Shown here one piece after another: positions 1-6,331 of a stretch of 20,543 nucleotides of DNA. This stretch comes from a virus. The notes beneath the pieces are model-generated. The model had not been told where the DNA came from, searched no databases, and saw only the letters and a program-made list of their open reading frames with translations. The position numbers were made by a program, and so were the translations under genes. The DNA is taken from positions 1-20,543 of IMG/VR virus record IMGVR_UViG_3300025828_000253; one strand, written 5' to 3'. Every line of letters starts with the position of its first letter. Positions within the stretch are counted from its first letter, which is position 1.

Positions 1-8
1 AGTACCTA

Positions 9-899
9 ATGAATAACGTAAACATGCAGACCCTTGATGTCCTCCATTTTTTGCAGGAGGTGTTGGCTGGAGAGTCACAGGGTATTCCTGATGATGTTCT
101 TGAGGAGGCAGGGGAGCAGTTGAAAGAATCTTTGCGTAAGCAGTTCAACACTCCCCGCTCTGAGAAGTTTCGCCTGAGAGCAAGCAACATTGGTCGCCCA
201 TTATGTCAACTGCAACACGAGAAAATGGGTACAAAAGGTATCCCATTGAACCCAAGTCAGCTTTTGAACTTTGTGTTTGGGGACATTGTTGAAGTTGTCT
301 ATATGGCAATTTTGAAAAGCATCTACGGGAAGAGCCTAAAAGGTGAACAGGAAGTATCGGTAGAACTAGCGGGTGTCACCATCAAGGGCCACACTGACCT
401 CAGTATTGCGGGTTACGTGCACGACGTAAAGTCTGCTAGTCATTGGTCCTTCACCCATAAGTTTGACACTGGCGACACAATGAAGTCAGGTGACGCCTTT
501 GGCTACATCCCCCAGCTTGTGTTCTATTCTCGTGGCGGTGCTGGTAAAATTGGCGGCTGGTTCGTGATGGACAAAAGCAATGGGGATGTAAAGTTTGTGC
601 CTCTTGAGTTGTCGAAGGAAGAGGAGCAACAAATCTGGCAAGAACTTGAGGACAAGGTTCGTAAGCTAAATGATGATGCCCCATTCGAGAAATGTTTTGA
701 TGATGAACCAGAAGTGTTCTACAAAAAGGAGACGGGCAATCGCATTTTGGGAACATCCTGTAGGTTCTGTCAATACCGAAACACTTGTTGGCCTAATCTG
801 CAAGTTCGCCCAAAGATTCCTTCAAAAAGTAAGAACCCGCAGGACGAATACTACACACATGTAGCAGAGGAGTACGCCAACAATGACGATGGAAAATGA
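9..899 (+). CDS. Cas4/RecB-like PD-(D/E)XK nuclease with probable Fe-S cluster
   Basis: This 296-aa protein is probably a single-strand DNA exonuclease of the Cas4/RecB nuclease group, acting in host DNA breakdown or phage recombination. Visible nuclease-core residues are a helix with Glu95 (FGDIVE), Asp130 (GHTD), the D-x-K pair Asp139/Lys141 (VHDVKSAS), and the RecB motif-III-like Gln169 and Tyr173 (QLVFY). One cysteine near the N-terminus (Cys66) and three near the C-terminus (Cys251, Cys254, Cys260) match the split four-cysteine arrangement that holds a 4Fe-4S cluster in Cas4 and AddB. The gene is followed directly by endonuclease I and nucleotide-metabolism genes, which suggests a replication/recombination role like that of T7 gp6. 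No cas1, cas2 or repeat array is present, so a CRISPR role is not supported. ATG 24 is an alternative start; upstream sequence is cut off. Confidence 0.85.
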   Translation: MNNVNMQTLDVLHFLQEVLAGESQGIPDDVLEEAGEQLKESLRKQFNTPRSEKFRLRASNIGRPLCQLQHEKMGTKGIPLNPSQLLNFVFGDIVEVVYMAILKSIYGKSLKGEQEVSVELAGVTIKGHTDLSIAGYVHDVKSASHWSFTHKFDTGDTMKSGDAFGYIPQLVFYSRGGAGKIGGWFVMDKSNGDVKFVPLELSKEEEQQIWQELEDKVRKLNDDAPFEKCFDDEPEVFYKKETGNRILGTSCRFCQYRNTCWPNLQVRPKIPSKSKNPQDEYYTHVAEEYANNDDGK

Positions 900-1194
900 C
901 TATGAGTACTTCATGAACTTCCCGGAACCAACAACCAAAGAACAACGGGAGGCTATTAAACTAGCAACTGAAACTGCATATTCAATGCTTGACCAAAAAG
1001 TGTTAGAAACTCAGTTATCTGAAGCCCTCATGAACCTACTAAAGAATATTGATAAGGAGTACGATTACATGTCGTGTGGCTCTTACAACGTGGTTCCTGT
1101 TGAAGGGACAGATGATTTCCAGTTTGAAATCACAGGGTACATTGGGTTTCATGAGCGGGACGAGGAGATCAAACCTCTGAAGATAGTGTGGTGA
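883..1194 (+). CDS. hypothetical protein, 103 aa
   Basis: I do not recognise this acidic 103-aa protein. It starts 17 bases inside the end of the nuclease gene, with a GAGGAG ribosome-binding site at 866-871, and ends at the start of endonuclease I. This suggests it is translated as part of the same operon. ATG 889 is a possible second start. The N-terminal half is charged and probably helical. The C-terminal half (GTDDFQFEITGYIGF) looks like beta strands. No cysteine pairs, membrane segment or catalytic motif is visible. Its position between two nucleases suggests an accessory replication or recombination protein, but that is only context. Confidence 0.75.
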   Translation: MTMENDYEYFMNFPEPTTKEQREAIKLATETAYSMLDQKVLETQLSEALMNLLKNIDKEYDYMSCGSYNVVPVEGTDDFQFEITGYIGFHERDEEIKPLKIVW

Positions 1195-1199
1195 TCCTG

Positions 1200-1595
1200 A
1201 TGCCAATAAAGCGTAGTGGATTTGAAGATTCTGTGTGTGGTGATCTTGACAGACGTGACATCAAGTATAAATATGAAGAGGACAAAATCCCTTATGTTGT
1301 GGAGCACAATTACTGGCCTGACGTAAGATTAGACAATGGTATCTACATTGAAATCAAGGGAAGGTTGTTACCAAAAGATCGCACCAAAACTAGGGCAGTT
1401 TTGAAACAAAATCCCGGCATTGACCTTCGCTTTTGTTTCCAACGTCCTAACAACTATATTTACAGGGGGAGCAAGACGACATATGCTCAGTGGTGTGACA
1501 AACTAGGAATACCTTGGTGTGAGGGAACCATTCCTCAATCATGGGTAGAAGAGAAACCAAAACGCAAACGAGTGACACGAAGGAAGAAGAAATGA
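1200..1595 (+). CDS. T7-like endonuclease I (Holliday-junction resolvase)
   Basis: This protein matches the phage T7 gp3 family, which cuts branched DNA and Holliday junctions during replication and packaging. Family members work as dimers. The catalytic residues known in T7 (Glu20, Asp55, Glu65, Lys67) have counterparts here: Glu9 in RSGFED, Asp41 in WPDVRL, Glu51 and Lys53 in YIEIKG. The downstream part also follows T7 (GSKTTYAQWCDKLGI against GSPTSYGEFCEKHGI in T7, then IPQSWVEE). The C-terminus is a lysine/arginine-rich DNA-binding tail. At 131 aa it is slightly shorter than T7 gp3. Upstream in-frame GTG codons at 1188 and 1191 are possible starts, but ATG 1200 fits the family N-terminus better; neither has a strong ribosome-binding site. 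The stop overlaps the next start as ATGA. Confidence 0.93.
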   Translation: MPIKRSGFEDSVCGDLDRRDIKYKYEEDKIPYVVEHNYWPDVRLDNGIYIEIKGRLLPKDRTKTRAVLKQNPGIDLRFCFQRPNNYIYRGSKTTYAQWCDKLGIPWCEGTIPQSWVEEKPKRKRVTRRKKK

Positions 1596-1975
1596 TGTCT
1601 CAATACAGTACAAATATTGGCAAGGTGAAAGAGTTTTGGAAAGCCAGAAACGAGAAAACGGGAACCTATGAAGAGCCAAGTGTGTCTCTTGCTGCCCGTT
1701 TGTTCATTGAGGAAACAGATGAGGTGTTGGAAGCGCTTGACTATGATTATGCACGACATGAAATCTTGAAGGAGCTTTGTGATACTGTGTATGTTCTACA
1801 TGCAATAACAATGGCTTATGGTATGGAGGATAAATTTGAGACAGCATTTAGTATTGTCCATGCTAACAACATGGATAAAATTCGCCACGGGACGATTGAT
1901 GAAAATGGTAAATTAATTAAACCAAAACATCATCCCTCTGTATTACCCCAACTACGCAAGCTTTTGGAGGACTAA
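1592..1975 (+). CDS. MazG-like / phosphoribosyl-ATP-pyrophosphohydrolase-like NTP pyrophosphohydrolase
   Basis: This is an all-alpha nucleoside triphosphate pyrophosphohydrolase of the MazG/PRA-PH type, which hydrolyses (d)NTPs to monophosphates plus pyrophosphate. The metal-binding motif is visible as an EExxE helix (EETDEVLEA) followed about 18 residues later by a second acidic helix (ILKELCDTVYVL). The tail has the phage PRA-PH-like pattern NNMDKI...GKLIKPKHHP. I chose ATG 1592: it overlaps the endonuclease stop as ATGA and has AAGGAAGAA just upstream, giving 127 aa. ATG 1595 is equally possible. A longer reading from 1541 would overlap the resolvase tail and adds no conserved sequence. 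With NrdJ and ThyX nearby, nucleotide-pool sanitation or ppGpp-related signalling are both plausible; the substrate cannot be read from the sequence. Confidence 0.85.
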   Translation: MMSQYSTNIGKVKEFWKARNEKTGTYEEPSVSLAARLFIEETDEVLEALDYDYARHEILKELCDTVYVLHAITMAYGMEDKFETAFSIVHANNMDKIRHGTIDENGKLIKPKHHPSVLPQLRKLLED

Positions 1976-1977
1976 TT

Positions 1978-2154
1978 GTGACAGGAGAACAGGTCGTCAA
2001 AGGTAGGATTTCCTTTGGATTCTCAATTGACCGGGATGAGTATCCTCTCCCTGTGGATGACAGATTGGATGAAAGCATCGCTGAAGATGTCGAAAAGCTC
2101 TTGGAGGAGCTTGATGGTTGGCAATTTGGAACAATAAAGGTGACCCTTAAATGA
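1978..2154 (+). CDS. small acidic hypothetical protein, GTG start, 58 aa
   Basis: A complete 58-codon frame fills the gap between the MazG-like gene and nrdJ. It begins with GTG at 1978, seven bases after a strong GGAGG site (1966-1970), and its TGA overlaps the nrdJ ATG as ATGA. Good ribosome-binding site, exact filling of the gap and coupled ends all support a real gene. The product starts MTGEQVVKGRISFGFS and ends WQFGTIKVTLK, with an acidic helix (SIAEDVEKLLEELDG) in between. I do not recognise the family. The tight coupling to nrdJ suggests co-expression with ribonucleotide reductase. Confidence 0.75.
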   Translation: MTGEQVVKGRISFGFSIDRDEYPLPVDDRLDESIAEDVEKLLEELDGWQFGTIKVTLK

Positions 2155-3920
2155 GCACTATTACTCACACAGATAAACATTTTGGACCAACCCTTGCTAT
2201 TAGTGAGGAGATTCACGCCACCAAATACCGTCAGGATGGTGAGACATTCAAGCAAGCGATGTCCCGCATTGCTCAGACCCTGACGGGTACACAGGAGGAG
2301 TTTTACGATGTTCGACAGATGCTTTTGGAGCAGCGCTTCCTTCCTGCGGGACGCGTACAGTCCGCAATTGGTAGCACTCGTCGTGTTACACCCTATAATT
2401 GTTTCGTAAGTGTAACCATTGAAGACAGCATGGCATCAATTATGAATGCAGTGGCTTATGCTGCGGAAACCATGCGTCGGGGAGGAGGTATTGGGTATGA
2501 CTTTTCACGAATCAGACCCAGCGGTAATCGCATTAAAACGCTTGATTCTCCTGCATCCGGACCAACCAGTTTCATGGGGATTTTTGATGCGCTTTGCAAG
2601 ACGATCTCCTCGGCTGGTCACCGCAGGGGAGCGCAGATGGCTGTTCTTCGTGTTGATCACCCAGATATCGAGCAATTCGTCCATTGTAAAACGGATGATA
2701 CAACACTCACCCAATTCAACATCAGTGTTGGCGTCACTGATGACTTCATGCACGCTGTGCGGGAAGACCTTGATTTCAATCTTGAATTCAACGGAGAAGT
2801 CTACAAAAAGGTAAAAGCTCGTGCTTTGTGGGACCAGATCATGCGTAACACATGGGATTGGGCAGAGCCGGGAGTGTTGTTCATTGATCGCATCAACCAC
2901 AAAAACAACCTGTGGTATTGTGAGCGCATTGAGGCTACCAATCCATGTGCGGAACAGCCACTTCCTCCACATGGCGCATGTTTGCTTGGGAGCCTGAACC
3001 TTGTTAAATATGTTGAGGAGAGAGACGATGGTGTACGAGGTATCAACATCACACTTCTGACGCAGGACACCATGAGAGCAGTCCGTATGCTGGACAATGT
3101 AATTGATGTTGCTGAGTACCCGTTACTAGAACAGCGTGAATCCGCAATGAATAAGCGGCGTATGGGTATTGGCCTCACTGGTGTGGCAAATGCTATTGAG
3201 GCGTTGGGGTTCCCTTATGGTTCTGATGGTTTTATGGAAGTCCTACGGGAAGTTATGACAGTAGTTCGTGACTCCGCATACACTGAAAGCATCGAACTCG
3301 CAAAAGAAAAGGGTAGCTTCCCCCTGCTGGACAAAGAGAAGTTTTTGCAATCAGGGTTTGCAAAGACCCTGCCAGAATATATTAGAGAAGGAATTCGGGA
3401 ACATGGCATCCGTAACAGCCACCTACTATCTATTGCCCCTACTGGCACTATATCTCTTAGCGCTGATAACGTCAGCAGCGGTATCGAACCCGTCTTTTCG
3501 TACGGCTATGACCGCACTATTCAAACGCCTTCTGGACCCAAGGTTGAACGAGTTGACGACTACGGGTACAGAGTATTCGGAGTTAAGGGACGTACAGCAA
3601 ATGAAGTCAGCGTCCAAGAACACGTTGAAGTACTCAATCTAGCCTCATTTTACGTGGACTCTGCTTGCAGCAAGACCTGTAATGTTGGTGACAATGTAAC
3701 CTTTGATAAGTTCAAGGAGGTTTACATGCTTGCCTATGATGGTGGAGCGTCTGGTTGTACAACCTTTCGTGCTGCTGGTAAGCGTTATGGTATCCTGAAT
3801 GCCAGCAAGGATGAGGAAGTAGTAGAAGACAAACCTGAGTCAAAGGAGGACTACATTGACGAGAACATGGGGGCCGCATGTTTCTTTGATCCAGAAACAG
3901 GGAGGAAGACCTGTGAGTAA
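2151..3920 (+). CDS. nrdJ: adenosylcobalamin-dependent (class II) ribonucleotide reductase
   Basis: This enzyme reduces ribonucleotides to deoxyribonucleotides using coenzyme B12 to make the thiyl radical, so it works without oxygen and without a separate radical subunit. The core motifs are intact. Cys84 (YNCFVS) and Cys277 (GACLLGSLNL) correspond to the redox pair, and Cys266 in NPCAEQPLP is the expected thiyl-radical cysteine, with Glu268 beside it. The phosphate-binding PTGTIS segment is at 430-435. C-terminal Cys577 and Cys588 could be the tail thiols that re-reduce the active site. At 589 aa it is compact, with no obvious N-terminal ATP-cone. No nrdB-type gene is near, as expected for class II. 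The start overlaps the preceding stop, with AAGGTGA at 2137-2143. The gene implies a host that makes or imports cobalamin. Confidence 0.96.
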   Translation: MSTITHTDKHFGPTLAISEEIHATKYRQDGETFKQAMSRIAQTLTGTQEEFYDVRQMLLEQRFLPAGRVQSAIGSTRRVTPYNCFVSVTIEDSMASIMNAVAYAAETMRRGGGIGYDFSRIRPSGNRIKTLDSPASGPTSFMGIFDALCKTISSAGHRRGAQMAVLRVDHPDIEQFVHCKTDDTTLTQFNISVGVTDDFMHAVREDLDFNLEFNGEVYKKVKARALWDQIMRNTWDWAEPGVLFIDRINHKNNLWYCERIEATNPCAEQPLPPHGACLLGSLNLVKYVEERDDGVRGINITLLTQDTMRAVRMLDNVIDVAEYPLLEQRESAMNKRRMGIGLTGVANAIEALGFPYGSDGFMEVLREVMTVVRDSAYTESIELAKEKGSFPLLDKEKFLQSGFAKTLPEYIREGIREHGIRNSHLLSIAPTGTISLSADNVSSGIEPVFSYGYDRTIQTPSGPKVERVDDYGYRVFGVKGRTANEVSVQEHVEVLNLASFYVDSACSKTCNVGDNVTFDKFKEVYMLAYDGGASGCTTFRAAGKRYGILNASKDEEVVEDKPESKEDYIDENMGAACFFDPETGRKTCE

Positions 3921-4119
3921 TAATAGTACTGTCTACAAGCGATTTGGCATCCCCTTGCGTCACCAATACGAGGCAGGGGGACGAGCCTTCAGCGGGGGTT
4001 ACATTGAGAATCCCTACAAACCGGGAACCAACCAATACAAGGAATGGCAGCGGGGTTTTGATGCGATGTACTTTGAAAACCTAGAAGAGGTACAGAAGCA
4101 TGAATCCCGGCGAAGTTGA
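3913..4119 (+). CDS. ribosome modulation factor (RMF/CrpP)-like small protein
   Basis: The most likely start is GTG 3913, which overlaps the end of nrdJ and follows a GGGAGGA site at about 3899-3905; this gives 68 aa. An ATG at 3856 in the same frame lies within nrdJ and lacks such a site. The core GGRAFSGGYIENPY, then WQRGFDAMYFENL, follows the RMF pattern (small-residue helix, glycine, N/C-P-Y, about ten residues, W-x-x-G-W/F). RMF silences bacterial ribosomes by dimerising them, and the related CrpP fold was described as an antibiotic-modifying protein. Phages often carry this fold without known function. The resemblance is by eye on a short protein, so the family call is moderate and the role is open. 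Confidence 0.7.
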   Translation: MSNNSTVYKRFGIPLRHQYEAGGRAFSGGYIENPYKPGTNQYKEWQRGFDAMYFENLEEVQKHESRRS

Positions 4120-4573
4120 ACGCATTGTTGGGTACGTAGCGGAGCGTTCTGTTGAGCGTTTCATGCTGTTGAATGGTTGGAATGGGAGATTGACATCTTT
4201 TGAATATTTTGACTTGACAGTTGATGTTGGTAATGGTAAGTATCTGCGCTGTCAAGTTAAAGGAACAGCAACAGGCAAGCGCTTCAACCTTCGCAATGGG
4301 CGCAATCGTAGACGAGAGTATGAAAAGGGTAGCTTTGACTTCTACTGTTTGGTGACACTTGATACTGAACATGGGCAAGATGGGCTATTCTTTTTGCTTC
4401 CAGAAGATATCAGCACCCAATCAATTGCCGTCAAGGACTTGAAACAAAGCTGGCACGGCCTACATGGGTGGAACAGAGTTAGAAACATCCTGATGAAAAG
4501 GATCAAATACAATGGCAAACAGTGTAGACAATGTAGTAGACCATCCGACATTCAAGAAGAAGAAGTGGACTGA
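4100..4573 (+). CDS. PD-(D/E)XK endonuclease-like protein
   Basis: This 157-aa protein resembles the small PD-(D/E)XK endonucleases related to group-I-intron and resolvase-type nucleases. The likely core is an N-terminal helix (VERIVGYVAERSVERFM), then Asp215-type strand residues within EYFDLTVDVG and the Q-V-K element in YLRCQVKGT, which stands in the (D/E)-x-K position. A strand GSFDFYCLVTLD and a FFLLPEDI segment typical of this fold follow. The Glu of the usual E-x-K is replaced by Gln, which could be a tolerated variant or mean lost activity. The C-terminus has two CxxC-like cysteines (QCRQCSRP). The start ATG 4100 overlaps the preceding gene by 20 bases, with AGAGG at about 4086-4090. 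A role in DNA cleavage is inference. Confidence 0.7.
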   Translation: MNPGEVERIVGYVAERSVERFMLLNGWNGRLTSFEYFDLTVDVGNGKYLRCQVKGTATGKRFNLRNGRNRRREYEKGSFDFYCLVTLDTEHGQDGLFFLLPEDISTQSIAVKDLKQSWHGLHGWNRVRNILMKRIKYNGKQCRQCSRPSDIQEEEVD

Positions 4574-4733
4574 AGCGCATTCAGACGCAATGGAGCGCAT
4601 GACCCTTCTGGATAACTTACATGACGCAAGAGAAGCGTTGGAGATAGCTTCTCGCTTGTATGCAGATGCCTATTCTGCTTTGAAGTATCACGATGAGATG
4701 AACGGTATTGACTACAGTGAGGATGATGATTGA
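4512..4733 (+). CDS. hypothetical protein, 73 aa
   Basis: I do not recognise this acidic helical protein. It starts at ATG 4512, nine bases after AAAAGGA (4496-4502), and overlaps the end of the preceding gene by 62 bases. A later ATG at 4590 would avoid most of the overlap but has no clear ribosome-binding site. Its stop overlaps the ThyX start (TGATG), so it is coupled to thyX. The central part (DNLHDAREALEIASR) is a strong helix and the end (YSEDDD) is acidic. No motif is seen that would define a function. Confidence 0.7.
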   Translation: MANSVDNVVDHPTFKKKKWTEAHSDAMERMTLLDNLHDAREALEIASRLYADAYSALKYHDEMNGIDYSEDDD

Positions 4734-5614
4734 TGCAAGCAACACTTCTAGACAGCATGGGCACAGACCTGTCAGTCGTGAATGCGGCACGGGTGAGTTT
4801 TGCAAAAGAGTCAGATTGGGTAGAAAACTGTCAATGTGGTGAGCCGGGGAATAAGGATTGTAACCTCACTTGTGATTTTGTTCTACGGGATGCCGACAAG
4901 CGCCTCATCCAGTTCCTTGCTCGTGGTATGACGGAGAAAGACTTTGATGCCTTGGTTGAAGGTATCCGTACTGCGGGTATTACTAATGTTGAATTGGATA
5001 CTCATTATACCAGAGAAGAGACACGGGAGTATATTGAAAACAAACTGTGGGAGTTTCGCAACCAACCCCAACACAGCAGCCCCTTTCGCCACTGCTTTGC
5101 ATCGTTTCACATCAAGGCACCCGTGTTTGTTGCGCGGCAATTAGTGAAACATCAGGTGGGCATGTCGTGGAACGAAATCAGTCGTCGGTACGTTGATGAT
5201 GAGCCTGAGTTTTGGTGGCCTGATAAATGGCGTGGTCGCAGTGAAAACAAGAAGCAAGGCAGCGCTGGGACTGTTGACTTGCACGAGTATGAATGCACAG
5301 GGGAGGTTTTACCTAAAAGTGTTTGGGTGATGCCGCTAGATGAATCATTGAGTGAACTTTCAGATATGTATAAGGACCAGTACAAGGCATTGATCAAGGC
5401 TGGTGTCGCCCCTGAAATGGCTCGCATGATCCTGCCACAGAATATGTACACGGAATGGCATTGGTCGGGCAGTATGCTGGCATGGGCGCATGTCTGCAAT
5501 CTACGTTGTCATCCAGAGGCACAACAGGAAACACGAGAACTCTGTAAGTATATTGATGTATCCTGTGAAAATCTATGGCCTGTAAGCTGGAAAGCACTGC
5601 GGGAAGGAGTGTAA
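4733..5614 (+). CDS. thyX: FAD-dependent thymidylate synthase
   Basis: ThyX makes dTMP from dUMP using methylenetetrahydrofolate, NADPH and FAD. The product has the family core: VSVVNAARVSF-like N-terminus, SPFRHCFASFHIKAP (116-130), the signature region RQLVKHQVGMSWNEISRRY (135-153), and the C-terminal LPQNMYTEWHWSGSMLAW (234-251). The usual RHR of the signature reads KHQ here, which I believe also occurs in other phage ThyX proteins. Between FLARG and SPFRH it has the extra helical segment known from phage enzymes. Unusual is a cysteine cluster at 33-47 (CxC, seven residues, CxxxC). The start is ATG 4733, with GAGG at 4719-4722; a TTG three bases earlier is less likely. Together with NrdJ it makes the phage independent of host dTMP supply. 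Confidence 0.96.
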   Translation: MQATLLDSMGTDLSVVNAARVSFAKESDWVENCQCGEPGNKDCNLTCDFVLRDADKRLIQFLARGMTEKDFDALVEGIRTAGITNVELDTHYTREETREYIENKLWEFRNQPQHSSPFRHCFASFHIKAPVFVARQLVKHQVGMSWNEISRRYVDDEPEFWWPDKWRGRSENKKQGSAGTVDLHEYECTGEVLPKSVWVMPLDESLSELSDMYKDQYKALIKAGVAPEMARMILPQNMYTEWHWSGSMLAWAHVCNLRCHPEAQQETRELCKYIDVSCENLWPVSWKALREGV

Positions 5615-5617
5615 AAC

Positions 5618-5671
5618 ATGGAAGAGTTCGAACCACAAACAACTGAAAACAAGGATGAGAACAATGAGTGA
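5618..5671 (+). CDS. possible 17-aa acidic micro-protein or leader peptide
   Basis: Directly after thyX there is a short frame with a strong AAGGAG site (5603-5608) nine bases before its ATG. It reads MEEFEPQTTENKDENNE and stops inside the start region of the next gene, overlapping its ATG at 5664. The ribosome-binding site is better than that of many longer genes here. It could be a real micro-protein, or a leader that couples translation of the following gene to thyX. Chance is also possible at this length. Confidence 0.4.
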   Translation: MEEFEPQTTENKDENNE

Positions 5672-6005
5672 GACCAGTTTTGAAAAAGATTTCGGCTTCA
5701 AGCTAAACACAGCAGATGCAAAGACCCTTGTAGATGCACAACGTAAAGTGTTTGGTCACATGCTTGATGGTATGCATCGTATTGCCCGTCTTGCTGCGGA
5801 GCATCCTGATGACGAGGGTTTTCAGAAGGGGTATGAAGCGTATGAACGTCTCGCGGAGTACACTCGCAAAATGATGCTTGCAACCTCAATGGAAGAACTT
5901 GAAGGTATCTTTGTTGAGAGCAAGAAGTTTACGGGGAACTACCTGAGTGATATTGTTACAGAGGCACTTACCTTGATGCAAGGAGAAATGAATAAGGGTC
6001 TGTAG
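5664..6005 (+). CDS. hypothetical protein, 113 aa
   Basis: I do not recognise this all-helical 113-aa protein (MSETSFEKDFGFKLN at the N-terminus, DAQRKVFGHMLDGMHRIARL in the middle). I chose ATG 5664 because AAGGA lies at 5651-5655, a good distance; ATG 5655 in the same frame is too close to that site. The upstream 17-aa frame ends within its first codons, suggesting coupled translation. No catalytic residues, metal site or membrane segment is visible. It is the last protein gene before the RNA region, and no strong terminator follows it. Confidence 0.75.
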   Translation: MSETSFEKDFGFKLNTADAKTLVDAQRKVFGHMLDGMHRIARLAAEHPDDEGFQKGYEAYERLAEYTRKMMLATSMEELEGIFVESKKFTGNYLSDIVTEALTLMQGEMNKGL

Positions 6006-6019
6006 GTGCATCCCTAATT

Positions 6020-6089
6020 CCCAACATTGGAGCCTCTGAGGCGTCGAGGCATCGCTACCCCAGTGTTGGGCAGACCTGAGTACGTCTGT
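6020..6089 (+). other. tandem RNA hairpins after the thyX operon
   Basis: An 11-base-pair stem (6020-6030 with 6060-6070, one G-U pair) closes a 29-base loop. Inside the loop, GCCTC can pair with either of two GAGGC copies. A second small stem follows directly (CAGAC 6071-6075 with GTCTG 6084-6088). No run of T follows, so this is not a classic intrinsic terminator. It could be an RNA-processing site, a 3'-end stabiliser or a small RNA. Confidence 0.5.
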
Positions 6090-6109
6090 TGAAACTGCTC
6101 ACATTTTAC

Positions 6110-6138
6110 TTGACAAAGTTTTCAAAGTGTGGTACAAA
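6110..6138 (+). promoter_or_regulatory. sigma70-type promoter for the tRNA cluster
   Basis: A perfect -35 box TTGACA (6110-6115) is followed after exactly 17 bases by TACAAA (6133-6138), a 4/6 match to the -10 consensus. The expected start point, near 6145, is about 20 bases before tRNA-Pro. It lies in a protein-free stretch, which makes a chance match less likely. A second copy of this layout occurs at 11631. Confidence 0.75.
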
Positions 6139-6167
6139 AAAGGGTAGTTAAGGTAAGAACATGAATA

Positions 6168-6243
6168 CAGGGATTAAGATAGTCTGGTAGTCGCAAAGCC
6201 TTGGATGCTTTGAGCGCTGGTTCGAATCCAGCATCCCTGACCA
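6168..6243 (+). tRNA. tRNA-Pro (anticodon UGG)
   Basis: The sequence folds as a full cloverleaf: a seven-pair acceptor stem (CAGGGAT with ATCCCTG), a short three-pair D stem, an anticodon stem AAAGC/GCTTT with loop CTTGGAT, and a perfect five-pair T stem (GCTGG/CCAGC) with the standard TTCGAAT loop. The anticodon at 6202-6204 is TGG, read as UGG (proline). The 3' CCA is encoded (6241-6243). It is the first gene after the promoter at 6110. Confidence 0.93.
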
Positions 6244-6250
6244 AACAAGT

Positions 6251-6324
6251 GGCGGGAGTGTTGTAACGGTAGCATGACAGTCTGTGAAACTGTAGGTTAG
6301 GGTTCGATTCCCAATCTCGCCCCA
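6251..6324 (+). tRNA. tRNA-His (anticodon GUG)
   Basis: The anticodon stem ACAGT/ACTGT is perfect and its loop CTGTGAA gives anticodon GTG (histidine). The acceptor stem GGCGGGA pairs with TCTCGCC (one G-U). The T arm has a TTCGATT loop with an A-A mismatch in its stem. The gene ends in CCCCA, so the discriminator and CCA boundary is ambiguous. One numbering gives the encoded G-1, C73 and CCA expected for tRNA-His, at the cost of a mismatch at the base of the acceptor stem. It sits seven bases after tRNA-Pro, so both are probably cut from one precursor. Confidence 0.88.
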
Positions 6325-6331
6325 AAGTGTG

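Noticed and set aside
9-899. Cas4-like nuclease as part of a CRISPR adaptation system
   Set aside because: No cas1, cas2 or repeat-spacer array occurs in the window. Phages often carry Cas4-like exonucleases for replication and recombination.
3856-3912. ATG 3856 as start of the RMF-like gene
   Set aside because: It lies well within nrdJ and lacks a suitable ribosome-binding site, while GTG 3913 has GGGAGGA and gives the family-like length.
4730-4732. TTG start codon for thyX
   Set aside because: The ATG three bases later has better spacing from GAGG and forms the usual overlap with the upstream stop.
6020-6089. Intrinsic terminator after the thyX operon
   Set aside because: The stems are real but no T-run follows either of them, so a Rho-independent terminator is not supported.
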